A stretch of 64,000 nt of DNA from Streptomyces chartreusis (lineage in GTDB: Bacteria > Actinomycetota > Actinomycetes > Streptomycetales > Streptomycetaceae). The stretch spans positions 6,944,001-7,008,000 of the forward strand of contig NZ_CP023689.1 of NCBI RefSeq assembly GCF_008704715.1, in the 5' to 3' direction. The translations under genes were made by a program, and so were the position numbers. Below the pieces are notes generated by a model. It saw only the letters and a program-made list of their open reading frames with translations. It had not been told where the DNA came from and searched no databases. Of this stretch, positions 35,310 to 43,197 are shown one piece after another. The stretch's first letter is position 1. Each line of letters opens with the position of its first letter.

Positions 35310-35915
35310 CCCCGCCGCTTCCCGGGCCAGCGCCTCGACGCGCCCCCAGTCCCGCGCGGCGACCGCGTCCGCCGGGAGCATCCAACTGCCGCCCACACAG
35401 CCGACGTTGGGCAGCGCGAGATAGTCGGGCGCGGTAGTCGGACCGATCCCGCCCGTGGGACAGAACCGGGCCTGCGGCAACGGCCCGTTCAGCGACTTGA
35501 GATACGCCGTGCCGCCCGCCGCCTCGGCCGGGAAGAACTTCATCTCCCGCACCCCGCGCTCCAGCAGTGCCACCACCTCGGACGTGGTCGACACCCCCGG
35601 CAGATACGGCACCCCGGAGGCCCGCATGGCCTCCAGCAGCAGGTCCGTCCAGCCGGGGCTCACCAGAAAACGCGCCCCCGCCGTGACGGCCAGCTTCACC
35701 TGCTCCGGCGTGATCACCGTGCCCGCGCCGACCACCGCGTCCGGCACCGCGTCCGCGACGGCACCGATCGCCTCCAGCGCGGCCGGCGTCCGCAACGTCA
35801 CCTCGATCGCGGGCAGCCCGCCCGCGACCAGCGCCCGGGCCAGCGGTACGGCGTCGGAGGGATCGTCGATCACGACCACGGGGACGACGGGCGCGAGATC
35901 CAGGACTGAGGTCAT
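35292..35915 (-). CDS. eda: 2-keto-3-deoxy-6-phosphogluconate / 4-hydroxy-2-oxoglutarate aldolase
   Basis: 207 residues of the KDPG/KHG aldolase TIM barrel. Motifs are AIEVTLRTPAALEAI (active-site Glu), VVGAGTVITPEQ, ARFLVSPG, REMKFFPAEAAGG (Schiff-base Lys) and FCPTGGIGPTTAPDYL. It should split KDPG into pyruvate and glyceraldehyde-3-phosphate. The ATG at 35915 has an AGGATGAGG site; the longer frame upstream is a shadow. It is convergent with the RNase H gene. Confidence 0.93.
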   Translation of the reverse strand: MTSVLDLAPVVPVVVIDDPSDAVPLARALVAGGLPAIEVTLRTPAALEAIGAVADAVPDAVVGAGTVITPEQVKLAVTAGARFLVSPGWTDLLLEAMRASGVPYLPGVSTTSEVVALLERGVREMKFFPAEAAGGTAYLKSLNGPLPQARFCPTGGIGPTTAPDYLALPNVGCVGGSWMLPADAVAARDWGRVEALAREAAGLRAQV

Positions 35916-35988
35916 GGCCTCATCCTGCCCACGAGATGCAGCCTGCGCAAAGGGCGTTGCGCAGGCTGCAATAGGAGGGGTGGGCCGG

Positions 35989-36771
35989 TCAGTGGATCTC
36001 GTCCACCAGCACGTCCAGCGTCCACGCCTTCCCGGCCCTGGCCGGCGCCTCCACCTCGACCTCGTACCCGAGGTCCCGCAGCGCCTCCACCAGCTCCGCC
36101 GGCCCCTGGGGCACGGCACCCGCCGTCAGCAGGCTCCGTACGATCCGCCCCTTGGTCGCCTTGTTGAAGTGGCTGACGACCTTCCGCGTCGGCGCGTGCA
36201 GCACCCGTACCGAAGCCGTCCGCCCGGCCACCTCGCCCTTCGGCTTCCACGCCGCCGCGTACGCCGACGACCGCAGGTCCAGCACCAGCCCGTCCCCGGC
36301 CGCCTCGGGCAGCACGTCCGCCATCGGCGCCCGCCAGTGCGTCCCGAGCGCCCCGAGGCCCGGCAACTTCACGCCCATCGAGCAGCGGTAGGAGGGGATG
36401 CGGTCGTTGACGCGCACCGCGCCCCACAGCCCCGAGAACACGAGCAGCGACCGGGTCGCCCGGCGCTTCGCCGCGGCGTCCAGCGACGCCAGGTCCAGGG
36501 CGTCGTACAGCACCCCGGTGTAGATCTCCCCGGCCGGCCGCGCGCCCGCCGTCGGCAGCCCGGCGTTCTTCGCGACCTCGCCCCGCAGGCCCTCGCTCAG
36601 CCCGAGCACGTCCCGCGCCTTGTCCTCGTCACCGGCACACAGCTCGACCAGCTCCCGCAGCACCGCCTCCCGGGCCTCGCCCAGCCCCGGCAGGGACAGC
36701 GACTCCAGCTTCAGCGGCGCACCACGACCGGACGAGGCCTTGCCTTCGGACGGCGGCAACAGGACAAGCAC
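35989..36771 (-). CDS. yaaA: Peroxide stress protein YaaA (UPF0246/DUF328)
   Basis: 260 residues beginning VLVLLPPSEGKA, the family signature, and containing GLWGAVRVNDRIPSYRCSMG and VSHFNKATKGR, both conserved in YaaA. In Escherichia coli the protein lowers intracellular free iron under peroxide stress. The GTG at 36771 has GGGAG upstream; a longer frame to 36816 has no ribosome site. It stands 73 bases upstream of the aldolase gene on the same strand. Confidence 0.92.
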   Translation of the reverse strand: MLVLLPPSEGKASSGRGAPLKLESLSLPGLGEAREAVLRELVELCAGDEDKARDVLGLSEGLRGEVAKNAGLPTAGARPAGEIYTGVLYDALDLASLDAAAKRRATRSLLVFSGLWGAVRVNDRIPSYRCSMGVKLPGLGALGTHWRAPMADVLPEAAGDGLVLDLRSSAYAAAWKPKGEVAGRTASVRVLHAPTRKVVSHFNKATKGRIVRSLLTAGAVPQGPAELVEALRDLGYEVEVEAPARAGKAWTLDVLVDEIH

Positions 36772-36844
36772 ACGTACTCCCTCACTCGAACTCCGCCACA
36801 GCGTACGGCGTGCCACCCGGCGACCCTCGCCCTACGCTCGACAC

Positions 36845-38296
36845 ATGCCCCGCCGCCACATCCGCGTGACCGGCGCCCCCGAGGCCCCCCTCCGGGCCGC
36901 CCTCACCGCCCTGCGCCACGAGCTCGGCGTCCCCGCCGGCTTCCCGCCCGAGGCGCTGGCACAGGCCGAGGAGAAGGCGAAGGCCCCGGCCCTCCCCTCG
37001 CACGACGCCACCGACCTCCCCTTCCTCACCATCGACCCGCCCGCCTCCACCGACCTCGACCAGGCGATGCACCTCTCCCGGCACGGCACCGGCTACCGCG
37101 TCCGGTACGCCATCGCCGACGTCGCCGCCTTCGTCGTACCGTCGGGCCCGCTCGACCAGGAGGCACACCGGCGGGTGACCACCCTCTACTTCCCGGACCT
37201 GCGCGTCCCGCTGCACCCAGAGTCGCTGAGCGAGGGCGCGGCCAGCCTGCTCCCGGACCAGGACCGGCCCGCCGTGCTGTGGACGGTCGACCTCGACGGG
37301 GACGGCCGTACCGTCGCCGTCGACGTCACCCGGGCCCTGGTGCGCAGCCGGGCCAGGCTGGACTACGCGGGCGTGCAGAAGCAGATCGACGCGGGGACCG
37401 CCGAGGAGCCGCTGGCGCTGCTGCGGGAGATCGGGCTGCTGCGGGAGAAGCTGGAAGTGGAGCGCGGCGGGATCTCGCTCGGCGTACCCGAGCAGGAGAT
37501 CGTCGAGCACGACCACACCTACGAGCTCGCCTACCGCGCCCCGCTGCCCGCCGACGGCTGGAACTCCCAGATCTCCCTGCTCACCGGCATGGCCGCCGCC
37601 GACCTGATGCTCTCCCTCGGCACCGGCATCCTGCGCACCCTCCCCGCCGCCCCCGACGGCGCGGTCGGCCGCCTGCGCCACACCGCCCACGCCCTGCACA
37701 TCGACTGGCCGCACCACGTGTCGTACGCCGAACTCGTCCGCTCCCTCGACCCGCACCGCCCCCGCCACGCGGCCTTCCTCCAGGAGTGCACGACCCTGCT
37801 GCGCGGCGCCGGCTACACGGTGTTCCGCGACGGCGCCCTCCCGCCCATCACCACCCACTCCGCCGTGGCCGCCCCCTACGCCCACTGCACGGCGCCGCTG
37901 CGCCGCCTCGTCGACCGGTACGTGTCCGAGATCTGCCTGGCGGCCACCGCCGGCCGGCCGGTGCCCGAGTGGGTGGCGGCCGCCCTGGACGCGCTGCCGG
38001 CCCGGATGGCCGAGGGCAGCCGGCGCGCGGGCACGGTCGAGCGGGAGTGCCTGGACATCGTGGAGGCGGCCCTGCTGAAAGACCGGGTGGGCGAGGTCTT
38101 CGACGGCTGCGTGGTGGAGGTGGAGGAGCGCAGGCCCGCCGTCGGGACCGTGCAGTTGGAGTCCCCGGCGATCATCGGCCGGATCGAGAACACGGACGGG
38201 GAGCGCCTGCCGCTGGGGGAGCGGATCAGGGTCCGGCTCACCCAGTCGGATCCGGGATCGGCGAAGGTGCGCTTCGAGCCCGCGCGATCGCCTTGA
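36845..38296 (+). CDS. RNB-domain 3'-5' exoribonuclease (RNase II/R family)
   Basis: 483 residues, shorter than classical RNase R. The RNB catalytic motif TIDPPASTDLDQAM (about residues 60-73) carries the clustered Asp residues. YAIADVAAFV and CTAPLRRLVDRYV are also typical. No N-terminal cold-shock domains and only a short C-terminal beta domain are seen, as in many actinobacterial RNB proteins. The ATG at 36845 opens divergently from yaaA. The last 59 bases overlap the convergent membrane-protein gene. Confidence 0.92.
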   Translation: MPRRHIRVTGAPEAPLRAALTALRHELGVPAGFPPEALAQAEEKAKAPALPSHDATDLPFLTIDPPASTDLDQAMHLSRHGTGYRVRYAIADVAAFVVPSGPLDQEAHRRVTTLYFPDLRVPLHPESLSEGAASLLPDQDRPAVLWTVDLDGDGRTVAVDVTRALVRSRARLDYAGVQKQIDAGTAEEPLALLREIGLLREKLEVERGGISLGVPEQEIVEHDHTYELAYRAPLPADGWNSQISLLTGMAAADLMLSLGTGILRTLPAAPDGAVGRLRHTAHALHIDWPHHVSYAELVRSLDPHRPRHAAFLQECTTLLRGAGYTVFRDGALPPITTHSAVAAPYAHCTAPLRRLVDRYVSEICLAATAGRPVPEWVAAALDALPARMAEGSRRAGTVERECLDIVEAALLKDRVGEVFDGCVVEVEERRPAVGTVQLESPAIIGRIENTDGERLPLGERIRVRLTQSDPGSAKVRFEPARSP

Positions 38297-38840
38297 CGAG
38301 GCCGTCGGCGTCGTCGGCGTGGAAGCGCACCAGCCGGATGTCCTGACGACGCCCGAGGAAGGTGAAGTGGGCGACCGGCTCGGTGAGTTCGAGCGTCACG
38401 GTGGTCTGCGAGCCGATGGCGAGGTTCAGCTCGCCCTCGGTCCGCTCATGGGTGGTGCGCAGCTCGCGGCGGGCCCGGGCGACCTTCTCCAGCGGTATGC
38501 GCAGATCGACGTGCGCGGCACGCCGGACGCGCAGGACGCGGTCGTCGAGGACGTGCGGCCGTACGACGGAGGCGGCGTGCATCCCGACGATGAGCACCAG
38601 GGTGTACACGTCCACCGTGAACCACGCCCGCTGCACGGCGGGATGGTTGCGCAGCAGGATCGACATCATGATCGACTCGATCACGATCACGAACCCGAAT
38701 CCCAGCATCATCGGGCCCTGGCCGCGCGAGTACCCGAAGGCGGCCCCTTCCCCTGTTCGGTGCCGCCGCCGGGCCACCCACAGCCCGATGCTCGCGAGGA
38801 GCCGCAGCTCGTGCCGGACGAGGACGAGAGCGGTGCGCAT
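38238..38840 (-). CDS. Membrane protein with PH-like C-terminus, unknown
   Basis: 200 residues. A basic N-terminus and two hydrophobic segments (MMLGFGFVIVIESIMMSILL and VDVYTLVLIVGMHAASVV) are followed by a soluble domain of alternating strands (TTVTLELTEPVAHFTFLG). Its ATG overlaps the MerR gene stop (ATGA), so it is translationally coupled and probably controlled by that MerR protein. The gene overlaps the RNB gene tail by 59 bases. Function unknown. Confidence 0.8.
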   Translation of the reverse strand: MRTALVLVRHELRLLASIGLWVARRRHRTGEGAAFGYSRGQGPMMLGFGFVIVIESIMMSILLRNHPAVQRAWFTVDVYTLVLIVGMHAASVVRPHVLDDRVLRVRRAAHVDLRIPLEKVARARRELRTTHERTEGELNLAIGSQTTVTLELTEPVAHFTFLGRRQDIRLVRFHADDADGLVKAIARARSAPSPIPDPTG

Positions 38841-39598
38841 CACGGTCCGTCCCTTTCCATCAGGAGGTGGAGTGTGCGGCGGATGGCCGCCGCCTGGGCC
38901 GGGGCGAAGTCGGCGTAGAAGGCCCGCAGGAAGCTGCTGTCGGGGTCGACGTCCAGCTTCTCGGGCAGCAGGTCGGGGGAGAGGCAGTCGACCAGGGCGC
39001 GGGCCGCGTCGTCCACGCGCGGGTCGGCGGGGTCGGCGTCGGCGAGGTCGTCGAGCAGCGCGTAGGCCGCGAGGACCTGCTCCTTGGCGCCCGGCCGGGT
39101 GAACGCCTTCTCGAACGCGCCCACGAGCTGGTCCCGGCCCTCCGCTCCGGCCGTGGTCTCGATCAGCGCGAGCATCTCCCGGTCCTTGACGGCCATGGGC
39201 GAGTCGGAGACCTGCCCCATGTCCCGGAAGAGCGCCGCGAGCTGGGGCGACACGGGCCCCTCGGCGGTCACCGCGCCCTCGGTCTCCAGCAGCGTCCGCA
39301 GCCGCTGCCGCCGCTCCCGGATCGCCGCCTCCTGCCGCGCGAGATCCTCGTCCAGCTCGGTGAGCACCTCGGCGAAATCCTTGCCGGCGTCCTCGGCGAG
39401 CACGTCCCGCACCTCGGCGAGCCCCAGCCCCAGCTCCGTCAGCCGCCGGATCCGCGCCAGCACGACGGCATGCCGCAGCGTGTACTCCCGATAGCCGTTC
39501 GCCCGCCGCTCCGGCTCGGGCAGCAGCCCCTGATGGTGGTAGTGCCGCACGGTCCGAGTGGTGACACCGACCGCGGCGGCGAGTTCTCCGATCCGCAT
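38840..39598 (-). CDS. MerR-family transcriptional regulator
   Basis: 252 residues. The MerR winged helix is MRIGELAAAVGVTTRTVRHYHHQGLLPEPERRANGYREY, followed by the antiparallel dimerisation helix (residues ~85-120). The larger C-terminal region (to 252) has no cysteines typical of metal sensors, so a small-molecule effector is more likely. The ATG at 39598 begins a two-gene operon with the coupled membrane protein. Confidence 0.92.
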   Translation of the reverse strand: MRIGELAAAVGVTTRTVRHYHHQGLLPEPERRANGYREYTLRHAVVLARIRRLTELGLGLAEVRDVLAEDAGKDFAEVLTELDEDLARQEAAIRERRQRLRTLLETEGAVTAEGPVSPQLAALFRDMGQVSDSPMAVKDREMLALIETTAGAEGRDQLVGAFEKAFTRPGAKEQVLAAYALLDDLADADPADPRVDDAARALVDCLSPDLLPEKLDVDPDSSFLRAFYADFAPAQAAAIRRTLHLLMERDGP

Positions 39599-39703
39599 GG
39601 CACCAGTAGAGACGTTGACGTTGCGGCAAGGTCAAGCGGACGCCGCCCGGGCATGAAAACGGGTCGGCCCGGTGTTGAGCCCCTACAGGAGAGGGGGCGT
39701 GAA

Positions 39704-40528
39704 GTGGGCGAACAGGCACTGTGGACCAGAGCGCGGCTGGGCCGGGACGGCCCGCCCCTGGACCTGCTCACCGCCCGCTTCGACCGGCACGTCTACGCCC
39801 CTCACGCCCATGACGAGTTCACCATCGGGGTCTGCGTCGGCGGCAGCGAGATCATCGACTACCGGGGCGGCCACATCCGTCCCGGCCTGGGCTCCATCGT
39901 CGTACTGGCACCCGGAGAGATGCACACCGGCGGCCCCGGCGAGTCCGGCGGCTACGCCTACCGCGCCCTGTACGCCGAGCCGTCGCTGCTGACCGACGGC
40001 ACCCTGGGCACCGGCACCCCGCACTTCCACGAGCCCCTCCTCGACGACCCCCAGCTCTCCGACGCCCTGCGCCTCACCCACGCCGAACTCGCCGCCTGCC
40101 CCGACCCCCTGGAGGCCGAGTCCCGCATTCCGTGGCTGATGACGGCCCTCACCCGCCGCCACTCCACCGCGCGGGCGACGGACGACACGGTCGCGGGCGC
40201 CGACCACATAGCGCGGGCGGTCCGCGACCGCCTCGCCGACGAGCTCACGGCCCCACCCTCCCTCGCATCCCTTGCCACCGACCTGGGCCTCTCCCGCTAC
40301 CAGCTCCTGCGCGCCTTCCGTACGACGATGGGGATACCGCCGTACGCCTGGCTGGCCCAGCACCGGGTGACCCGGGCCCGCGGTCTGCTGGAGACCGGCC
40401 TGCGCCCCGCCGAGGTCGCCGGCCTGGTCGGCTTCGCGGACCAGGCACACCTCACCCGCTGGTTCCGCCGGGTGCTCGGGGTGACCCCGGCGGCGTACCG
40501 CAACAGCGTTCAAGACAGCGGACGGTGA
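39704..40528 (+). CDS. AraC-family transcriptional regulator
   Basis: 274 residues. An N-terminal cupin sensing domain (YAPHAHDEFTIGVCVGG, residues ~30-46) is followed by two C-terminal helix-turn-helices (LASLATDLGLSRYQLLRAFRTTMG and VAGLVGFADQAHLTRWFRRVLGVTPAAY). The GTG at 39704 follows GGAGAGGGGG. It lies 19 bases upstream of an EamA transporter gene; AraC-exporter pairs of this kind are usual for amino-acid or metabolite efflux. Confidence 0.9.
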   Translation: MGEQALWTRARLGRDGPPLDLLTARFDRHVYAPHAHDEFTIGVCVGGSEIIDYRGGHIRPGLGSIVVLAPGEMHTGGPGESGGYAYRALYAEPSLLTDGTLGTGTPHFHEPLLDDPQLSDALRLTHAELAACPDPLEAESRIPWLMTALTRRHSTARATDDTVAGADHIARAVRDRLADELTAPPSLASLATDLGLSRYQLLRAFRTTMGIPPYAWLAQHRVTRARGLLETGLRPAEVAGLVGFADQAHLTRWFRRVLGVTPAAYRNSVQDSGR

Positions 40529-40547
40529 GGGGGCCGAAACTCGCCGC

Positions 40548-41609
40548 ATGACTGCACGCGGCTGGTTCCTGTTCGCCCTGATGAGCGTGATCTGGGGCGT
40601 TCCCTATCTGATGATCAAGGTGGCGGTGGACGAGGTCTCCCCGTCCATGGTGGTGTTCACGCGCTGTGCGCTGGCCGCAGCCCTCCTGCTCCCCTTCGCA
40701 CTCCGCCAGGGCGGCCTGCCCCGGACGATACGGACGCACTGGCGCCCCATGCTGGCCTTCGCGTGCATAGAGATCATCGGCCCCTGGTGGACCCTGACGG
40801 ACGCCGAACGCCACCTGTCCAGCTCGACGGCGGGCCTGCTGATAGCGGGCGTCCCGATAGTCGGGGTGGTTCTGTCCCGCTTCTTCGGCGCCACGGAACA
40901 CCTCGGCGTCCGCCGCCTGACCGGCCTGATCCTGGGCCTGGCCGGAGTGGCGACCCTCACCGTCCCGCACCTGACGGGCGGCGACGCCCGCTCCCTGGCG
41001 GAGGTCCTGCTGACGGTACTGGGCTACGCGACGGCTCCCCTGATCGCCGCCCGCTACCTCAAGGACATCCCGTCCCTCCACCTCACCGCGGTCTGCCTGA
41101 CCTTCGCGGGCCTGGTCTACGCCCCCGCGGCGGTCCTGTCCCGCCCGGCGTCACTGCCCTCGGCCGAGGCCCTCACGGCCCTCGCCGCCCTGGGCGTCCT
41201 GTGCACGGCGGTCGCCTTCGTGGCCTTCCTGGAACTGATCAAGGAGGTGGGCCCGACGCGGGCGACGGTCTTCACGTACGTCAATCCGGCGGTGGCGGTG
41301 GCGGCCGGCGCGATCTTCCTGGACGAGCCCCTCACAGCAGGCGTCCTGTCGGCCTTCGCGCTCATCCTGGCGGGCTCGGTACTGGCGACGAGCGGCGGGA
41401 CGAAGGGCGGACCGCGCGGTGGAACAGCTGAGGGACCGGGCGGTGGGACAACTGAGGGACCGCGCGGTGGGACAGCTGATGCACCGGGCGCTGTCACGAG
41501 CGATGGACTGGGCGGCGCACCGAGCGATGGACCTCGGAAGACCTCTCGCCCGGTACCATGGTCGACACGGCAGACGAGCCGGGCGGACGGCCGCGTGGAG
41601 TCCCCTTAG
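40548..41609 (+). CDS. EamA/DMT-family transporter with repeated tail
   Basis: 353 residues. The first ~285 form ten hydrophobic helices of the drug/metabolite transporter type (GWFLFALMSVIWGVPYLMIK opens helix 1). The last ~65 residues are an unusual extension of 8-residue units (GPRGGTAE, GPGGGTTE, GPRGGTAD and weaker copies). It continues into the first ~35 bases of rnpB, so the reading frame ends inside the RNA gene. The transporter core is complete without this tail. The ATG at 40548 follows GAGGGGG. Confidence 0.88.
   Translation: MTARGWFLFALMSVIWGVPYLMIKVAVDEVSPSMVVFTRCALAAALLLPFALRQGGLPRTIRTHWRPMLAFACIEIIGPWWTLTDAERHLSSSTAGLLIAGVPIVGVVLSRFFGATEHLGVRRLTGLILGLAGVATLTVPHLTGGDARSLAEVLLTVLGYATAPLIAARYLKDIPSLHLTAVCLTFAGLVYAPAAVLSRPASLPSAEALTALAALGVLCTAVAFVAFLELIKEVGPTRATVFTYVNPAVAVAAGAIFLDEPLTAGVLSAFALILAGSVLATSGGTKGGPRGGTAEGPGGGTTEGPRGGTADAPGAVTSDGLGGAPSDGPRKTSRPVPWSTRQTSRADGRVESP
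41410..41481 (+). repeat. Tandem 24-bp repeats in the transporter tail
   Basis: Three 24-base units of the form GACCGSGCGGTGGRACARCTGAKG at 41410, 41434 and 41458, differing at 1-4 positions, with decayed copies after them. They encode the GPRGGTAE-like peptide repeat and lie just before the rnpB promoter region. Confidence 0.85.
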
Positions 41610-41980
41610 GGGCTTCCCGAGGAACGTCCGGGCTCCACAGGGCAGGGTGGTGGCTAACGGCCACCCGGGGTGACCCGCGGGACAGTGCCACAGAAAGCAG
41701 ACCGCCGGGGACCTCGGTCCTCGGTAAGGGTGAAACGGTGGTGTAAGAGACCACCAGTGCCCAGGGTGACCTGGGCAGCTAGGTAAACCCCACCTGGAGC
41801 AAGGTCAAAAGGAGCGCCGTAAAACGCGCTCTGCGGGGACGATCGAGGGCTGCCCGCCCGAGTCCCCGGGTAGACCGCACGAGGCCGGTGGCAACACCGG
41901 CCCTAGATGGATGGCCGTCTCCCCGGCCGCCGCGAGGCGACCGGGCGACAGAACCCGGCGTACAGCCCGACTCGTCTGCC
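41574..41980 (+). ncRNA. rnpB: RNase P RNA, bacterial type A
   Basis: Clear RNase P RNA landmarks: GAGGAACGTCCGGGCTCC (P4 5' strand) near 41623, GACAGTGCCACAGAAAGCAG near 41682, GGGTGAAACGGTGG, the GGTAAACCCC segment, and ACAGAACCCGGCGTACAG near the 3' end. The ends pair as P1 (ACGAGCCGGG with CCCGACTCGT, one mismatch), which sets the borders. It is the catalytic subunit that trims tRNA 5' ends. A TACCAT hexamer at 41554-41559 could be its -10 element. Its first ~35 bases also encode the end of the upstream transporter. Confidence 0.96.
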
Positions 41981-42003
41981 GTCACTTGCGGCTTTGCCTT
42001 GGA

Positions 42004-42031
42004 AGGGCCTCTGATCTGCGACGGAGGCCCT
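42004..42031 (+). terminator. Hairpin after rnpB
   Basis: AGGGCCTC, a 12-base loop, then GAGGCCCT: an 8-bp perfect stem 24 bases beyond the P1 end of rnpB. A second small hairpin (CCGATCTTTCGG) follows at 42034-42045. The rest of 41981-42198 shows no gene. Confidence 0.55.
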
Positions 42032-42198
42032 ATCCGATCTTTCGGAGGTTTGCCGCGTTACGCCGCAGGTAGTCCCTCGGGCAGCACTGAATGCCCTGAG
42101 GAGTGCGCGCTCGGCGAAACGCACCGCGAGTATGCCCGGGCGGACCCGACGGCCGACGGAAAACGGAGGGGAAGCCGTGGCTCGGATCGGGCGAGGCG

Positions 42199-42971
42199 AT
42201 GAACAATGCCCGGGCGCTCGTGGAGGTGGGCGGTAGTGGCGGCGACCTTGGCAACGGTGACAGCACGGCGGAGGCCGTGGACAGCCCTCTGAGCGCAGGG
42301 GGCGGAGAACCTGTAGAAGTGACAGGTGGTCCGGCAGCCCCGCGAGTGGAGTTCGTGACCGTCGACGCCGGTCCTGCGCCGTGGAGCCGTCCCTACCAGG
42401 GGGTCGAGCCTGACCTGTTGGCAGAGGTACATGACAGGTCGAACAGCCAGCGGGGCATGTGGGGCGTGGAGTTGCTGGACCCCGATGTCCTCGACGTGGT
42501 GGCGGACGTGGCGCTGTGTGTGGTCGAGGTGGAAGGGCCCGCAGAGAAAGAGGTGATCTACACCCGGGTCCGTCTCGCGTGGGGCCTCGGACGAGCCGGC
42601 CAGGTGGTCCGCGACCGCATCGTCCGGGCTCTTCGCCGTCTACTCAAGCAGGGCAAGATCGTCCACGGCGGTACGGCCTACGACAGGCCCGGCCGCGAGA
42701 CGGAGTTCGCCCGCACGCCCACTGAGCGTGCGCCCGACGAGTGGCGGAGGTTCCTGCGGCGGAGCGGCAGCTCGTGCTTCGCGACGTGGTCGACGAAGGA
42801 CCGGGCATGCACCGCGAGGACCTGCTGCGGGAGGCTGCTTGCTTCTTCGGATGGGCGCGGCTCGGCGCCGATATCCGGGAAGCGTTGACTCGTGACATCG
42901 ACGCGTTGATCGCCGCCGGGCACTTGATCGAGTCGGAGAGCGGCCTGATGCCTGCGGACGGTGGGTCCTGA
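42199..42971 (+). pseudogene. C-terminal remnant of a DUF3320-type DNA helicase, frameshifted
   Basis: One frame (from an ATG at 42199) reads EGPAEKEVIYTRVRLAWGLGRAGQVVRDRIVRALRRLL. This resembles the DUF3320 domain found at the very C-terminus of ~1,500-2,000-residue superfamily 1 helicases. Near 42730 the similarity moves to another frame, which continues EVPAAERQLVLRDVVDEGPGMHREDLLREAACFFGW and ends at 42971. A one-base deletion or two-base insertion explains this. The helicase core is absent. It is therefore a truncated, shifted relic. Such helicases often sit in defence regions. Confidence 0.72.
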
Positions 42972-43104
42972 TCCAGAGGGCGGAGGCCATGCGTTCCGGC
43001 GTCCGGACGCCGGTAGGGGAGACCCGGCACGGCGTTCGCTGCCGCCACTGGGATCACCGGTACGGCTGTCAGGACCGCCAGGTACCCTCAAACACATCGT
43101 CAAC

Positions 43105-43194
43105 GCGGCCCGACGGGCTTCCGCTCCACTCCGGTGGAGTCTCGAAGGAAATGCCCCCACCCGCACGAGTCTTTTCGTGCTGCCTGGGGGAAAG
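43105..43194 (+). promoter_or_regulatory. Structured 5' leader of nuclease-helicase 1
   Basis: The block starts GCGGCCCGACGGGCTTCC (43105-43122), identical to the leader at 45196. A hairpin CTCCAC-TCCG-GTGGAG (43124-43139) follows. The main hairpin pairs CCCCCA (43154-43159) with TGGGGG (43185-43190) around an inner GCACGA/TCGTGC stem. The GGGGG arm is the Shine-Dalgarno sequence of the TTG start at 43198, so the hairpin should hide it. From memory this may be the published 'ssNA-helicase' candidate motif; not verified. Confidence 0.78.
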
Positions 43195-43197
43195 TCC

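Noticed and set aside
41410..41481. Tandem 24-bp repeats as a possible iteron origin or CRISPR
   Set aside because: Units are contiguous, coding and in frame with the transporter; no replication gene is near.
42103..42198. Extension of the helicase remnant upstream of 42199
   Set aside because: The frame stays open but shows no similarity to the family and overlaps the rnpB downstream region.
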